The notes beneath the pieces were generated by a model. It was not told the origin of the DNA. It saw only the letters and a program-made list of their open reading frames with translations, and ran no database searches. A stretch of 64,000 bases of DNA from Rhytidiadelphus loreus (taxonomy: Eukaryota > Streptophyta > Bryopsida > Hypnales > Hylocomiaceae): positions 49,419,001-49,483,000 of the forward strand of contig OX344765.1 in assembly GCA_947034895.1 (NCBI GenBank), written 5' to 3'. Numbering within the stretch: position 1 is the first letter of the stretch; every line of letters begins with the position of its first letter. Below are positions 11,690-22,599 of this stretch, piece by piece. The translations under genes were made by a program, and so were the position numbers.

Positions 11690-12450
11690 TTCTCAGAAAT
11701 AGGTACTTCCACCATATCTTTGCCATGGTAGGATGGGGAGATTTTGGAAGGACTTCTCCTCCAATTTCACCGTGTTTGTCACCGTGAGGTGTGTCGGACA
11801 CTGCCAGTGTTGCGGTGGAGATGGATGCACCGTCACATGGCACGCTCTCCAACGATGAAAGGAAAGTACACGGATATCACTGAATGTTACACCAACCAGC
11901 CAAAGAATGATTTGTGTTCCCTTGGCCGACTCGCTGCAGGAGAAGCAGAGCCTCGGGGCTGCCCCTACCCCTACTGGTAAGCTTAGAGCTCCCCTGTGAC
12001 GCGACTTTCGTAACAGGACTTAAGATATGATGCTAAGGGCCTATTCGCACCTGGCGTTTGCAAACCCCACGTGTTAAAAGATAAAATTGCCGCCTTACAA
12101 GGAAATATTTTATTTACGGGAGTTCAGGTTTGGAACTCATACAATTGTTGCTTAAAGAAAGTAAACATTAGGAAAAATCTGAGGCGCACAAAGGGTTGCA
12201 AGGTTCCTCCACGGTGCAATTAGGGAATTTTTTTCCCTTTGATCTGATGTGGCACTATTGAGTGCCACGTCACTGCCTCGTCAGACTGATGATTTTATTA
12301 TTATTTAAATTTAAAATAAATAAATAATAATAATAATATATTTTTATTTTTTCTGCACTTGTACTATGGGGCTGCTGAAAATAAAAAACTAGCAGCCTTT
12401 TGCACGCCTGAAATTTTTCCTAATGATGTACCTTTGTATCATGGTTGTTG
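11690..12450. other. single-copy GC-richer island, possible exon relic
   Basis: The part 11700-11985 is GC-rich and open on the plus strand, with a good donor-like site CTGGTAAGC at about 11976. One frame contains a cysteine-rich run (GHCQCCGGDGC). No family is recognised, and the island is boxed in by MITEs on both sides, so it may be a fragment of a disrupted gene. The segment 12.2-12.42 kb is AT-rich with (AATA)n. Confidence 0.3.
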
Positions 12451-12454
12451 TTAA

Positions 12455-13379
12455 CCCCTAAAGTCCCAAGGCCATTTTTCTGTCAAAAACCACTCAAAAC
12501 TGCCATTTCTACTGCGTTAGTCCAAAAAAACGAAAAAAATACTTTTTTCGGAATTGAACCGTAGGATCTTAAACTTTACTTGTTTTAGATCATGTGGTAA
12601 AAATTTCATGAAGTTTAACTGTACAGATTGAGAGATATGAGCATTCAAAGTTGAAAAAACAAGTTTTTTTGAACACTTAACTGCAATTTTAGATGACTTT
12701 GATCTCTATTTGTGGAAAAAAATTACACTAATGAGTTTGAATTTAAAATTTATTGTGTTGAAGAATTGAGTTGGGAGTCTAGGAAAAAAAATTCAAAAAA
12801 TAACAACTTGATTTTCATACTTCAAAAAATTGTCAAGTAGAAGTAGGTCCAAGATTGAAAGAAAAACTAAATTGATAATAGCTCTTAGATGGGATTGAAA
12901 TACAATAATCACAACGGTGAGATTGTTCTAACAAGCAAATTTAACCTTTTCAAAAAAAAGAAATTGAAAAAATTTGAAAATTGCATTCTGAGATGAATCC
13001 CACAAGTTTTTTTTTCCAAAAAGATACTTAGATTGCCCGAAAAATAAGATTGTTCATAACTTTCACATCACTAATCAAAATGGAATGAATCAAAGCTTTA
13101 GATGTAGACAAAAACATTATCTTTGAGAGAAAAAATTTTAAAAAATTAATTTTGAATTTTTGCAATATTTTTTGTGCTGCCCGCCGAGTTCAGTTTCAGG
13201 CTTTTTGTGGTATAACTTTTGCTTACGGTCACCGATCGAAATAAAAATTATATTCCCACAAAGCTTATCAGATTTTCTATCTTCACAAAAAGTTTCAAAA
13301 AATTAGGGTTAAATTTCAGCCCATAGGAACCTGCCCGAATTCCAAATTGTCCCCCGAGGGGACAATGGGACTTTAGGGG
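12455..13379. mobile_element. TTAA-flanked MITE, 925 bp
   Basis: TTAA occurs at 12451-12454 and 13380-13383. The terminal inverted repeat CCCCTAAAGTCCCA is perfect over 14 bp. The interior is AT-rich with no transposase. A deletion derivative is present at 10038-10268. The TTAA target and CCC ends point to piggyBac-type mobilisation. Confidence 0.85.
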
Positions 13380-13383
13380 TTAA

Positions 13384-14003
13384 AGCACGGGCACTTTTAG
13401 AGCATACTACCTTAGGTGCAATTCTCACATGGTCATCTTGAAGGACCTCATGTCCCCTGTACAGACGATTACAACCCTTAGCCAGAGGTCATGCTCGGCC
13501 AAAACTTATCAAAATTCTAAACTCTAAACTCTAAATGGTTTTGAAAATTACCAAGTCAACTTCAAAAATCCAAAGAAAATGAATTGTGAAGAAAATCCAA
13601 ATGTTTAAAAATTTATAATTGCATATCAATGCCCCTAATTGGCTACAAGTTGAATAGGCAACACATGTCCACTAAACAATGGGTGGAGAGATTGTTTTTA
13701 TAACGAAATCCATTGTCTATCATGAATCTTTAAAGGGTATGGGACAATTTGAAGATGAGAGTTTGACCACTCATTGTAAAAACGCAGGAATTGTATTCAA
13801 TGGAGAACTCTAGACTTCTTGTAGGCATAATAGAATAAACTTTTTTCAAAAAACTTTGACAAACTTCCAAATTCAAGTGAAGAAGTTGGTGGAGAATTTC
13901 AATATTTTTGAGTTGTTGAAATTGAGTCCTGCTAATTTTTGCCTTCGGCAATAGCTAAGCACTAAAGTAGGAATGAGTTATGATTTATAGCTCATTTAAT
14001 GCC
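13384..14003. other. spacer between two MITEs
   Basis: AT-rich sequence without a convincing open frame. Short stretches such as AATTCTAAACTCTAAACTCTAAATGG are telomere-repeat-like but too degenerate to call. Confidence 0.4.
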
Positions 14004-14007
14004 TTAA

Positions 14008-14720
14008 CCCCTAAATGCCTGGGTGACTAAATATGGTAGATCTAAATTTTTTGGCTCATTTTGCAATGGGTAGTTAAATTTGTTTGATCGTTTAAAAATT
14101 TGGGGGGGGCAATTTTTAGGGTTAACTATTGAAAACTTTTATTTTTCATTGAAAAGATTGTTGAGAGGTCTCCAAAGCCATACATGTCCATTAGTGGAAG
14201 AGTAAAGCGTACTAATTTTACTTCATTTTCCAACTTTGAGCAATTTCACTTGATTTGAGATTTAAAAAAATTTCAGTTAAACTTGTACTTATCCATTTGC
14301 TTTGAAAATGGTCCCAATGGAAGAGTAAAGTGTTTTCATGATTTGGAGTTATTTGTAATTTATACTTATAAAATAAAATTGCATCTCAACAACCGCAAGG
14401 TGGATTGTGTAATGGGTCTAATAGCTTTTCAAGTGATATTAAGTTTTTTGAGAGTACATTTTAGTGTGCTAACACAATTTGTAGTTGTTCATGTCACCTC
14501 CAATCCCAAAAAACTTTCATGTGCAAATTTTGAAACATTGTTGGGAGGGGGTAACATAGTAAAAATAGAAAATGTGCATTTCTCTTGTTATAAGCAAGTT
14601 CTTTAAACATCCATATGGTTAGATTTTGAAAAAAATCAACTTGTTTCAATGGGGATAGCTATAAGCCCATGCTCTTTTTTCATAGAAAAACACACTTAGA
14701 AAGGCTTAAACACTTAGGGG
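14008..14720. mobile_element. TTAA-flanked MITE, 713 bp
   Basis: Flanked by TTAA at 14004-14007 and 14721-14724. The left end CCCCTAAATGCCTGGG pairs with a right end that reads inward CCCCTAAGTGTTTAAG, so only the first seven bases of the inverted repeat are perfect. The interior is AT-rich. It belongs to the same broad TTAA group as the two elements upstream. Confidence 0.7.
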
Positions 14721-14724
14721 TTAA

Positions 14725-16216
14725 CATCGCCACCATAAGGCCACGTGGGAATGGGCCCTAAGGTAGGAAGGACTGAGCAACCGAAGTGTGTTTACGCAAC
14801 AGTTTCGGCTAGTCACACGTGCTCTTATCAATGTCACTCTGCATACTCTTGTTAGTCCAGTCAAGGCTACCGTAGACGGGTGTTTTTTGGACGAAATTGC
14901 GCACTTTCTGACGGACTCCTGTCAGACTCCGTCCCTGCAGAATTGCGCCAGTGCCGTGAGGACTCGTGCTGGTAGCCTGGTACTGTTCCAAAAAAAAATA
15001 ACTGAACGTGCTGCCGTCAATCCAGCAGATAGACTCAAGATCGATCGCCCACTTCCAGGAAGCGAGAATATTTTCGATAAGCTTAGCACACGGCGCGGCC
15101 ACCGCACGGCGTTGAGCTCATACCGATGTGAAGATCGAGGATATTCGTGGCGGCGATATTGCAGAGTTGGAATGCGTCCGCGATGGGTGATGCAAGAATA
15201 CGACCGCCCAATCTTTCCGATAGTGGAGCTGTGACCTAAGGTAGCCGACCTCATTCCGACCACTTAACCAATTTACTGTATTTCCAGTATGCATTTGGTG
15301 ATAGGAAAAATCCCCCAATAACTTAGAGAAATAGATTTGAAGAGGGTTTCACAAATTGTTCATTTTTTTCAACCATAAGCTGATTATTGCATCCCCTCAT
15401 GCTTCAAAGTAGGTGATAATTGTGGCTTCCAATGTACATCTTGTGATCATTGTATGCCTTCAATGTACACCTCCCTAACATTTGTGTTGTGTGAGTTGTC
15501 ACCTAACCACGTGAGCTGTCACCCTACTAAACCACAACAACTAATCGGAAGCAAAGTAGTCTAACTACAGTAGCGAAAATAGGTCGTAGGTCGTGGTCGG
15601 CTACCTTCAGCTTATATCAGGTACGTGAGGAATTCCACCGAAACCCCCACTTGGGTATACGTTCACAGGGAGATATGTCTGGATCCCGGATCGCCAAGTC
15701 TCGTATTAGTCCCGCTTTACAAGTTTGCCAGTGGGGTAAGTTTGTGCTAGTAGCTGATTTTTCATTTCCTATTTGCTGCTTTTCCCTGCGTCCCCTTTCC
15801 CAGTGCAAAATCATCTGGGAATTTATCTGATAGTTTCGGGAGGGGAAACGAAGAATTTAATCTCCCACGATGGTCGTGTGTTTTTGAACCCGTTTTTGAG
15901 CTTTTTCGTGTGGGTGGTCATCTCGGGAGCGGTTTAATTGGAAAGCCTGTGCCCTCCAGTTTGCCAAGATTTCTGGGTTTCAGCAGCGCTAGTATGTGTT
16001 ATCGTCCCTCCGTCGATATCTTCAAATTCTTCATTAGTTTTGACCATTTTTTTTGAGTATTTAGTGCTTATTTTGTACTCCGTATTTAGATTGATGGCGG
16101 TGCGCTCCATTTAATAATTCCAGCACTTCGACTTGTAACGGAACGGCCTTGTAATCGGTCGAAGAGGCTTCAAGTATTTGAAAGCTTTTTTGGTAGAAGG
16201 GTCGAGTAACGTTGAG
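14725..16216. other. upstream region of paralog B; unidentified frames
   Basis: The segment 14788-15234 is GC-rich and open on both strands (plus 148 codons; minus 15263-14922 and 15102-14809), but none of these frames carries a motif I recognise. It may be an old gene fragment. The segment 15600-16216 is most likely the promoter and 5' leader of the gene starting at 16217. A TATATCAG-GTACGTGAGG site at about 15615-15640 could be a leader intron donor. Confidence 0.35.
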
Positions 16217-16588
16217 ATGGCAGCGAATACAACCGTGATCGTGAATAACACGCAGCAAGACTTGACCATGCAAGTGGGGAACCATCGGTATTTCGTGCAC
16301 TTTGCGAAACTTGCAAAGGGCGCCAAGAAGAATCTGCGCGTGGATTACAACGATACGTATCAGGAGTTTCTCATGGGTGAGGACAAAGCGGGGAACAAGC
16401 TCATTGTCACCTCCGACGAGTGCTGCGATTACAAGTGCATCACGATCACGGAGAACAACGGCAAATTCGACGTCCAGCGAGAACCTCGCAGGCGCTATGC
16501 TGCAAGTGGAAGTGTGGAATATTCTTCCTACGAAGCAGCAGCTCCTGCTTCCAAGAAGAAATTCAGCTGGCGATTCTGGAAATCCTAG
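16217..16588 (+). CDS. small conserved protein of unknown function, paralog B (123 aa)
   Basis: The ATG at 16217 opens a 123-residue frame beginning MAANTTVIVNNTQQDL. An upstream in-frame TTG at 16178 is not a plausible start. The core shares 67% identity with the protein at 4872-5237, with invariant VGNHRYFV, VDYxDTYQEFLMG, IVTSD and CCDYxCITITE. The C-terminal 35 residues differ from the paralog: an acidic-to-aromatic stretch, then a lysine-rich end (SKKKFSWRFWKS). There is no signal peptide or membrane helix, so a cytosolic or nuclear location is the default inference. The copia retrotransposon inserted 285 bp downstream of its stop, probably in or just beyond the 3' UTR. Function unknown; the coding call is strong because the two copies differ mainly by conservative changes. 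Confidence 0.85.
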   Translation: MAANTTVIVNNTQQDLTMQVGNHRYFVHFAKLAKGAKKNLRVDYNDTYQEFLMGEDKAGNKLIVTSDECCDYKCITITENNGKFDVQREPRRRYAASGSVEYSSYEAAAPASKKKFSWRFWKS

Positions 16589-16872
16589 AATCAACGGTCA
16601 CATAATCGTTGATGTGTACGTCGGCGGAGCTTTAATTTCAGCAAGCTAGACTAAGGGAAACGAATTCCTGTCATCTCAAATTTTCGGTCCGATACTGGGC
16701 CAAAAGTTTTGTATTGATCTCCAATTTTGTCAACTGTTTCGATCTGTGTTGAAATTTTGTCCAAGATAGCAGACTGACTGAGAGACACAAAATGTATTAT
16801 AGCAATTCCTCGATGATGGACACTCACTATGATCTGCATCTCGGTGATAAATATAATTCAACACTATTACTC

Positions 16873-16980
16873 TGTTAGACTTACCCGAACTTAGGGTTAC
16901 ATCCAGTTGATGTAGTTCATCTGCCCAATGAACTTAGGTTAGCTTGCTTGTATTTAAACAATATGCTTAACCATGTTTAA
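16873..16980 (+). repeat. copia 5' LTR, first part
   Basis: The first 108 bp of the 5' LTR, ending at the TTAA where the piggyBac element inserted. It differs from the same part of the 3' LTR (41050-41157) at three positions, all transitions. Confidence 0.95.
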
Positions 16981-17031
16981 CCCTGGAGCGCGCCGACGTC
17001 CACTTTCTGGACGACGAACAGATTTGAGAAC

Positions 17032-17621
17032 TCCCCGGGGAGATCACTTAGTGTATCTATAAGTAACCATGTGTATTAAAGTGATTTTTTGCCCCCCTAT
17101 ATACTTTTTAATGAACTATAATTTGAACCTACAACTTTGTGCTTTGTTTAATAATGATTGTAGGTTTCTATTGCCAAAAATTTCCAATTCAAATAACATG
17201 TGAAATGATTTGTAGAATAGGTTGAAAAATGAACTAAAATAGCATGTTTTTCAACTCAAAATATTTATAGAGAACACATTTAAATGACCATTGCATCAAT
17301 ATTCAAGAAAAATGAACTTTAAATAGAAAGTTATTTTCAAAAAAAATTTGTTCATTTTTTAGACAATTTTTTTTAATATAAAATAGGGGTGTGAAAGTTA
17401 TTTTCACCTCTACAGTGTAGTTTTTTACTTCAAAAATTTGTAACTAATTATAATTAACGAATAAAATTATCAATAATTCAAAACATAAACTTCTAAAGTA
17501 GGAAAATATATTGATATTTTTTTTTCTTCCTTTTATTTAAATTTTAGGATATAAGATAGGGGGTCCAAAATCTTAACGCACGTAGGTTCTAAATGGACAC
17601 TCTAAGTGATCTCCCCGGGGA
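17032..17621. mobile_element. MITE with CCCCGGGG ends nested in the piggyBac left end
   Basis: Perfect 20-bp terminal inverted repeat TCCCCGGGGAGATCACTTAG, with GAAC on both sides (17028-17031 and 17622-17625) as a likely 4-bp target duplication. The inside is AT-rich and non-coding. The repeat continues imperfectly for another 20 bp inward. The superfamily is not assigned. Confidence 0.75.
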
Positions 17622-17625
17622 GAAC

Positions 17626-19090
17626 TCACAAAAAACGGAGACTGATGATTTTTCATTCGTCGATTTTTCTCAGTGTGTAGACTGAGGTTTAGGATCTAAT
17701 GGTGTTTTGAGTGTCAAGTACCATGAATGCAATGAAAGGCAGAAAATGCAGGGAGTGCAACATGTATAGTAGAAATTTTGAAGTGCCCCAGCTCTGAGAA
17801 GCGGTCGGGCAATTATTGTCGGGTAGAAAATGAGACCGGGCAGTGGAGGTTAGGCATTAGTTTGTTCATTAGAAAATTCAGAATTCTTGTTTAGAAAATT
17901 CATTGAATTCAGTACACTTCTTTCTGAAGTACAACATCAACAATAAAGGATACAACGAGTACAATGCCACATGGCGCACTCTGAGGAATTAGTATAATTA
18001 TATAACAAAGTCATGGTAGTGGCGATTGACGGTTGAAGCTGGACATGGCGGTTACACTTCAATGTCCACATCACAAAGCATAAGGAAATCCTCAATTTAT
18101 AGAAATGTTAAAATGGTTTTGAAGATTGTTTATTACAAAGTTCATAGCCATTGCTGTAAGAGTAATTGCCGGCTACGCAATTGAAAGTGCCGTCTCCTAT
18201 TCATAGCATGAGCTCTACGAAGTTGTCTTTTATAATTGACAAAATAATCATTTACTGTGTGGCATTGCCAAAAAACGTATTGAACATGCGATATTTCAAT
18301 GACAAACATAATTGCAAGATTGAAGGACTTCATTATTGACAGCATGATTTCTTCTAGAAGGCAAGCACTAAAGAAGAAAACAACAGTGTAACCATACACC
18401 TAGCACAGTAGATTCCAAACATGTCCACTTTACGAGTCTTCACATGGCCAATTTGAGAGCATTTTCTGTTTCCAGTGTGCACAACCCATTGTGATTACTA
18501 TCCCAATTGCATTAGCCCTTCTGTGAGGACTCTTTGGTTCGTCCAGAACTCTTGATGGAAGTACCAGCTACAGAGAACTGTCGCCTTTGAGCACATCTTA
18601 CCAAATTCGTCACGCTAGCATGACAATAGCACATACTGCCCACCATCTCGAAGTATCTGCTGTTACACCTGATGTTCGAACATAGTTAGTAGTCTTCCTC
18701 ATAGATGGAACTCTTGTAAGGGCTAGCTCTTTTCAGAAAACAAATACATCCTATCAACAACCAATTGCTTACTTTCTACAGTTCTGCAAGTGAGAGGAGC
18801 TGCAAACGTACCTTCAGTGTTGACAGTGAAGCGATCTCCTCAGTCCCCTTCGCTGATTTCTATAAGTGCCCATGACTAGCTTCGAAGTTGGTACATGCGA
18901 CATCTTTTACATCTGAATGTTGTACATGAGACCATAGTTAGACAAACTCTTGCATTTTGAAATGTCATGGCAAGCTCAAATGATAACAGCAGTGAGACAA
19001 TAGGTGCCCGTTTAGCTATCCAAGAGTGGACTTCCCACATAGATGCATCAGCATCGCAAACAAGGCGCATTCTAAAACTTCTTGACATGA
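17626..19090. other. piggyBac 5' non-coding region
   Basis: Sequence between the left end with its nested MITE and the transposase frame. It probably holds the promoter and leader of the transposase. Short frames on the minus strand (18.1-18.4 kb) show no motif. Confidence 0.4.
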
Positions 19091-19222
19091 GAGTGTTGTT
19101 GTAGAAATCACTGCCAAAAGGACTTCGAAGACTCGACACTCCACGAGGCCTGCGCTTTTTGTTTCGGTTTCACGTCGCCAAAATCCTCGGCTGGAAACGA
19201 AGAGTTCCTGAAGGTCATCCAC

Positions 19223-21230
19223 GTGGTTTCAATGCCGCTATCAACGACGTCCTCCGCTTCCTTATCTGGCCTGACGACACAAATGGATCTCGAGAGCAAC
19301 ATATGGAAATTGCCGACCTTAGACAGCCTAGTAGCGGTACATTGGGAGGAAGTCCTACAGGGTGTCCAGAGAGCTGCGAATATGCTAACTGAAGACAACT
19401 TCGAACATGAACGACCTCTACCTACAGTACGTGCTGCAACTACGGCAATGCAAATGGCGGATCGCAGTGGACTGGCCTCATTCAAAGACCCAAGACGTAC
19501 TGAGAAAGCACCATCACCCAAACGCTGTTGAGAAATTAAACGGCAAAAGTCTATTCAATCACATACGCTGCATCCCGAACCTCCAGCGACACTTGCAGCT
19601 ATTGAGCAGACCACGAATGACGAGTACAAATTGGCTAAGAACAGAATGGTACCTGAAAAGTTTGTTGCTTCTTCGCTTCTGTCATGGCAAGGCCAATCTC
19701 AGGTCGTTGTTGAAGGGGCCCATCACGTACTTCCACGCGCTATTTCGAACCCGATCCCCGTGAGAATACCCTCCAACACGTTGACGCAGGTCCCGCATCG
19801 AGCTTCGCGTAGTGCGGAAGGGGAGTGGCTTCTGGGCTTGGCCATCAACTCCTACATGCAAGGTACTCGCCGTGAAATCACGTATGTCATCCTCCTCGAC
19901 GACGGGCATGAAGTTCATGTACCATGCGGACAAGTTGAGCACATTGTTCTCGCTACTGAAGTTGAACAGAAGGTCGATAGTGGATTCCAAAGCTCTGGAG
20001 ATGGTCCGTGCCACCCGTCATTGCTGGCAGTTGATGACGATGCTTCAGATTCTTCCCCTACTATGTTGTTCCAACAATGCGGTTGTTCTCAGAGCGGCTG
20101 GACATCGACTGCGCCAACTTCCAAACCAGAACGTGGTTTTCCACAGTTCGACGTCGATCTCTCTCCCTCTGTCATGGGATTGAGTTCCTTCAACAACGTC
20201 TTCTCCAAGGACTTCTTCAGCGACCGCGTTGGTGGCTCTCCTTCTCTGACGATGCGGCAAACTCTGGACACACCGTCGACGGCGCTTGCAAGGAGCCCAG
20301 ATACTTTGCCAGCTTTCAGCAACCTCTTCCAACAAGTTCTCCTCGACAATGTGACTAACAGTAAAAGGGAGACAACCTTTGCTTGCACACAACCCGCACG
20401 CCTTGCCCGAAAAAGTGTCCCTACAACTGTTGCAGAGCAAGCAAGTATTCTGCATGTGTGTGTACAAACGAAGTGCGCCTCACAGTGCACGCTGGAAACG
20501 TACGACGACACAGGCGGTGACTGCAAAATGCGTGTTCTTTCACGACATGAGATCGAACACTCTAGAAGCACGCCTGCTGCAATGCAGAAGGGCCATCATC
20601 ATCTCCATGGGCGCGGCGACGGACTGTACAGCAGTCATCTTCGTAGAACAGCAACGAAGTCGCTGGAAGTACGGCAGGTGTGCAACAACGGTCTAGAATG
20701 CACCCCAGCCAGCGCGTCACTCGTCCACGGAACAACGGACTCTTCCTCCGCTTTTGGCGAGCCTTTTCAAAAGTGTCGCTGCAGTCGCCCTCATCTTGTC
20801 GTTGCTGCATGCGACGTCTCAGAAAACAGAGACCGTCCAGTTCTGTCAGGGCCCATTGCCAGCGGTCACAACACAGGCGCTCAACGACCTTCCGCAACCG
20901 AGCAGTGTGTTCCTAGCATCCCCATGACAGGGCATCGTACCCCACGAGGTTCACGACTAGGTAGTCGTGCTGCACAAGCTGCGGAATTTGCCTCCGACTA
21001 CGCGGAGGGCAAGTGGAGAAACGATTTCTACACATACATCCACGATCCCGTCCGCTTCACGGGCCCACTGCCTGGACCAAATTTTCCATACAGGCGCATG
21101 CCAACAAAAGTTGCATTGTTTGGCCGCTTCTGGACAGACAAAACCCTTGCATGTATTTGTGAAGAAATTAACAGATACGCAAGCCAAGCTAATCCACGAA
21201 CTCGGCTGCCAATGGGTGGCGCTTTGTGGT
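19223..21230 (+). pseudogene. piggyBac transposase, N-terminal part (interrupted)
   Basis: One reading frame runs from about 19223 to the hAT insertion, broken only by TGA at 19529-19531. The second segment is open for more than 1.6 kb. Near its end (about 21020-21180) it has the piggyBac signature FTGPLPGPNFP, then FGRFWTDKTLACICEEINRYASQ-like spacing, the conserved NRYA motif of the family's N-terminal domain. About 450 residues precede this, much longer than typical. They include a segment around 19.81-19.95 kb (GEWLLGLAINSY, then VILLDDGHEVHVP) that could be a small Tudor-like barrel, which is speculative. The true start is unclear, since another frame is open at 19159-19392. Translation resumes at 26938. 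Confidence 0.75.
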
Positions 21231-21490
21231 CAGGGTTGACAGGGCGTCCAGACGTCCAGAGTCCGCGGACGCTGACCCTAGGATGTCTTTTGACATACCT
21301 GGCGGTGACTACCGTCCGACCGCTGGACGGGCGGACGGCCAAAACTTCCGACGGCATCAAGCGGACGGGTAGATCGCAGATGGGCCGACCGAAGCTTCCG
21401 ACGGATAGCGGAGAGCGGATGGGCCGACCGGGATTTCCGACGGACTAACGCTCATGCGGTCGGCTGGGCGGAGTGGCAGATGGCCATTAA

Positions 21491-21646
21491 GTCGACAGGG
21501 CGCACGGCCAAGCGGACGGCCATGTAGTCGACAACGCGGACGGCCATGAAGTCGATAGGGCGGACGGCCAAGCGGACGGCCATGAAGTTGACAGGGCGGA
21601 CGGCCAAGCGGACGGCCATGAAATCGACAGGGCGGACGGCCACGCG
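21491..21646 (+). repeat. CGGACGGCC tandem array in foldback element 1
   Basis: Units of 36 and 24 bp built from GTCGACAGGGCGGACGGCC and AAGCGGACGGCCATGAA are repeated five times with few differences. Less regular CGGACGG motifs continue on both sides (21240-21730) and, in complement, at 26640-26880. Such clustered subterminal motifs are where hAT transposases usually bind; that role here is inference. Confidence 0.85.
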
Positions 21647-22599
21647 GTCGACCGGACATGCGGACAGCCACAAGGTCGGCCTTGCAGCGGTGCGGACGGA
21701 CGAGCAGACGGCAAAACAGATGAATTGATACCGTTCGCTCATCTAGTCGGACGCCTAACCATCAGACGTTCTGTCCACATTCATGTGCACCATAATATAC
21801 CATTGGAAAGATATCATTCATAGCTTTCCAATGGTATATAATACATTCAATTTGGACAAAAACTCCAACTATGGGACATCTCCAAAGATTGCAGTCTTCT
21901 TAGTCCTCCGTCCGACCGCAGTAAAAAGACATAAAACATGAATTTCAGATCACTTTTACGTATAGTAAAATGTCTTTTTCCACAAAACTTTGAACTACAA
22001 AAATGTTGGAAATGAAGCCAAGTTTTACCTCCAGAAATCCATTTCAAGTTTCAAGCTTCCAAAAAAAAGTTATAAACAATTTTCCAAGACTGTTTTTGAA
22101 AATGACCAAAAAATTGCCGTCTGCTCTTGCGACCCGCCGTCCGCCCTTCCGACGGCCCGTCCGACCCTCTGCCGACCGCACTAAAATGTCTTAAAACATG
22201 ATTTTTAGACCTCTTTTATGCATAGTAAAATGTCTTTTTTTCAAAAAACTTTGAACTACAAAAACGTTGGAAATGAAGCCAAGTTCCACCTCCAAGAATC
22301 CGTTTTAAGTTTCAACCTTCCAGCAAAAAGTTATAGACCATTTTCTAAGGCTGTTTTTGATAATGGCCAAAGAAACGTTGTCTTCTACTCCTCTCCTCCG
22401 ACCCCCCGTTCGCCATCTAACCACTTGTTCGCCTATTGTACCCTCCATCCAGTTGTATTGTATTGATGAATTTTAAGAAGTACAGGTTGGCTTTACAAGG
22501 CTTCCATTTAATACTACAAAGTACAAAAGGATCCTTCGAGTCTCCAATCCTCCATCCGCCCTTCCCACCCGTCGTCCGCTCCTCTGACCCACCGACCGG

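Noticed and set aside
14788..15263. Frames of 97 to 148 codons on both strands
   Set aside because: Mutually overlapping in GC-rich DNA with no motif. I describe the region but do not call a gene.
20045..20897. Minus-strand frames within the piggyBac transposase region
   Set aside because: They are shadows of the plus-strand transposase frame, which carries the piggyBac signature.
21357..21742. Repetitive peptides such as RPLGRPP from the CGGACGG arrays
   Set aside because: They are products of a 24/36-bp tandem repeat in non-coding transposon ends, open in several frames because the unit length is a multiple of three.
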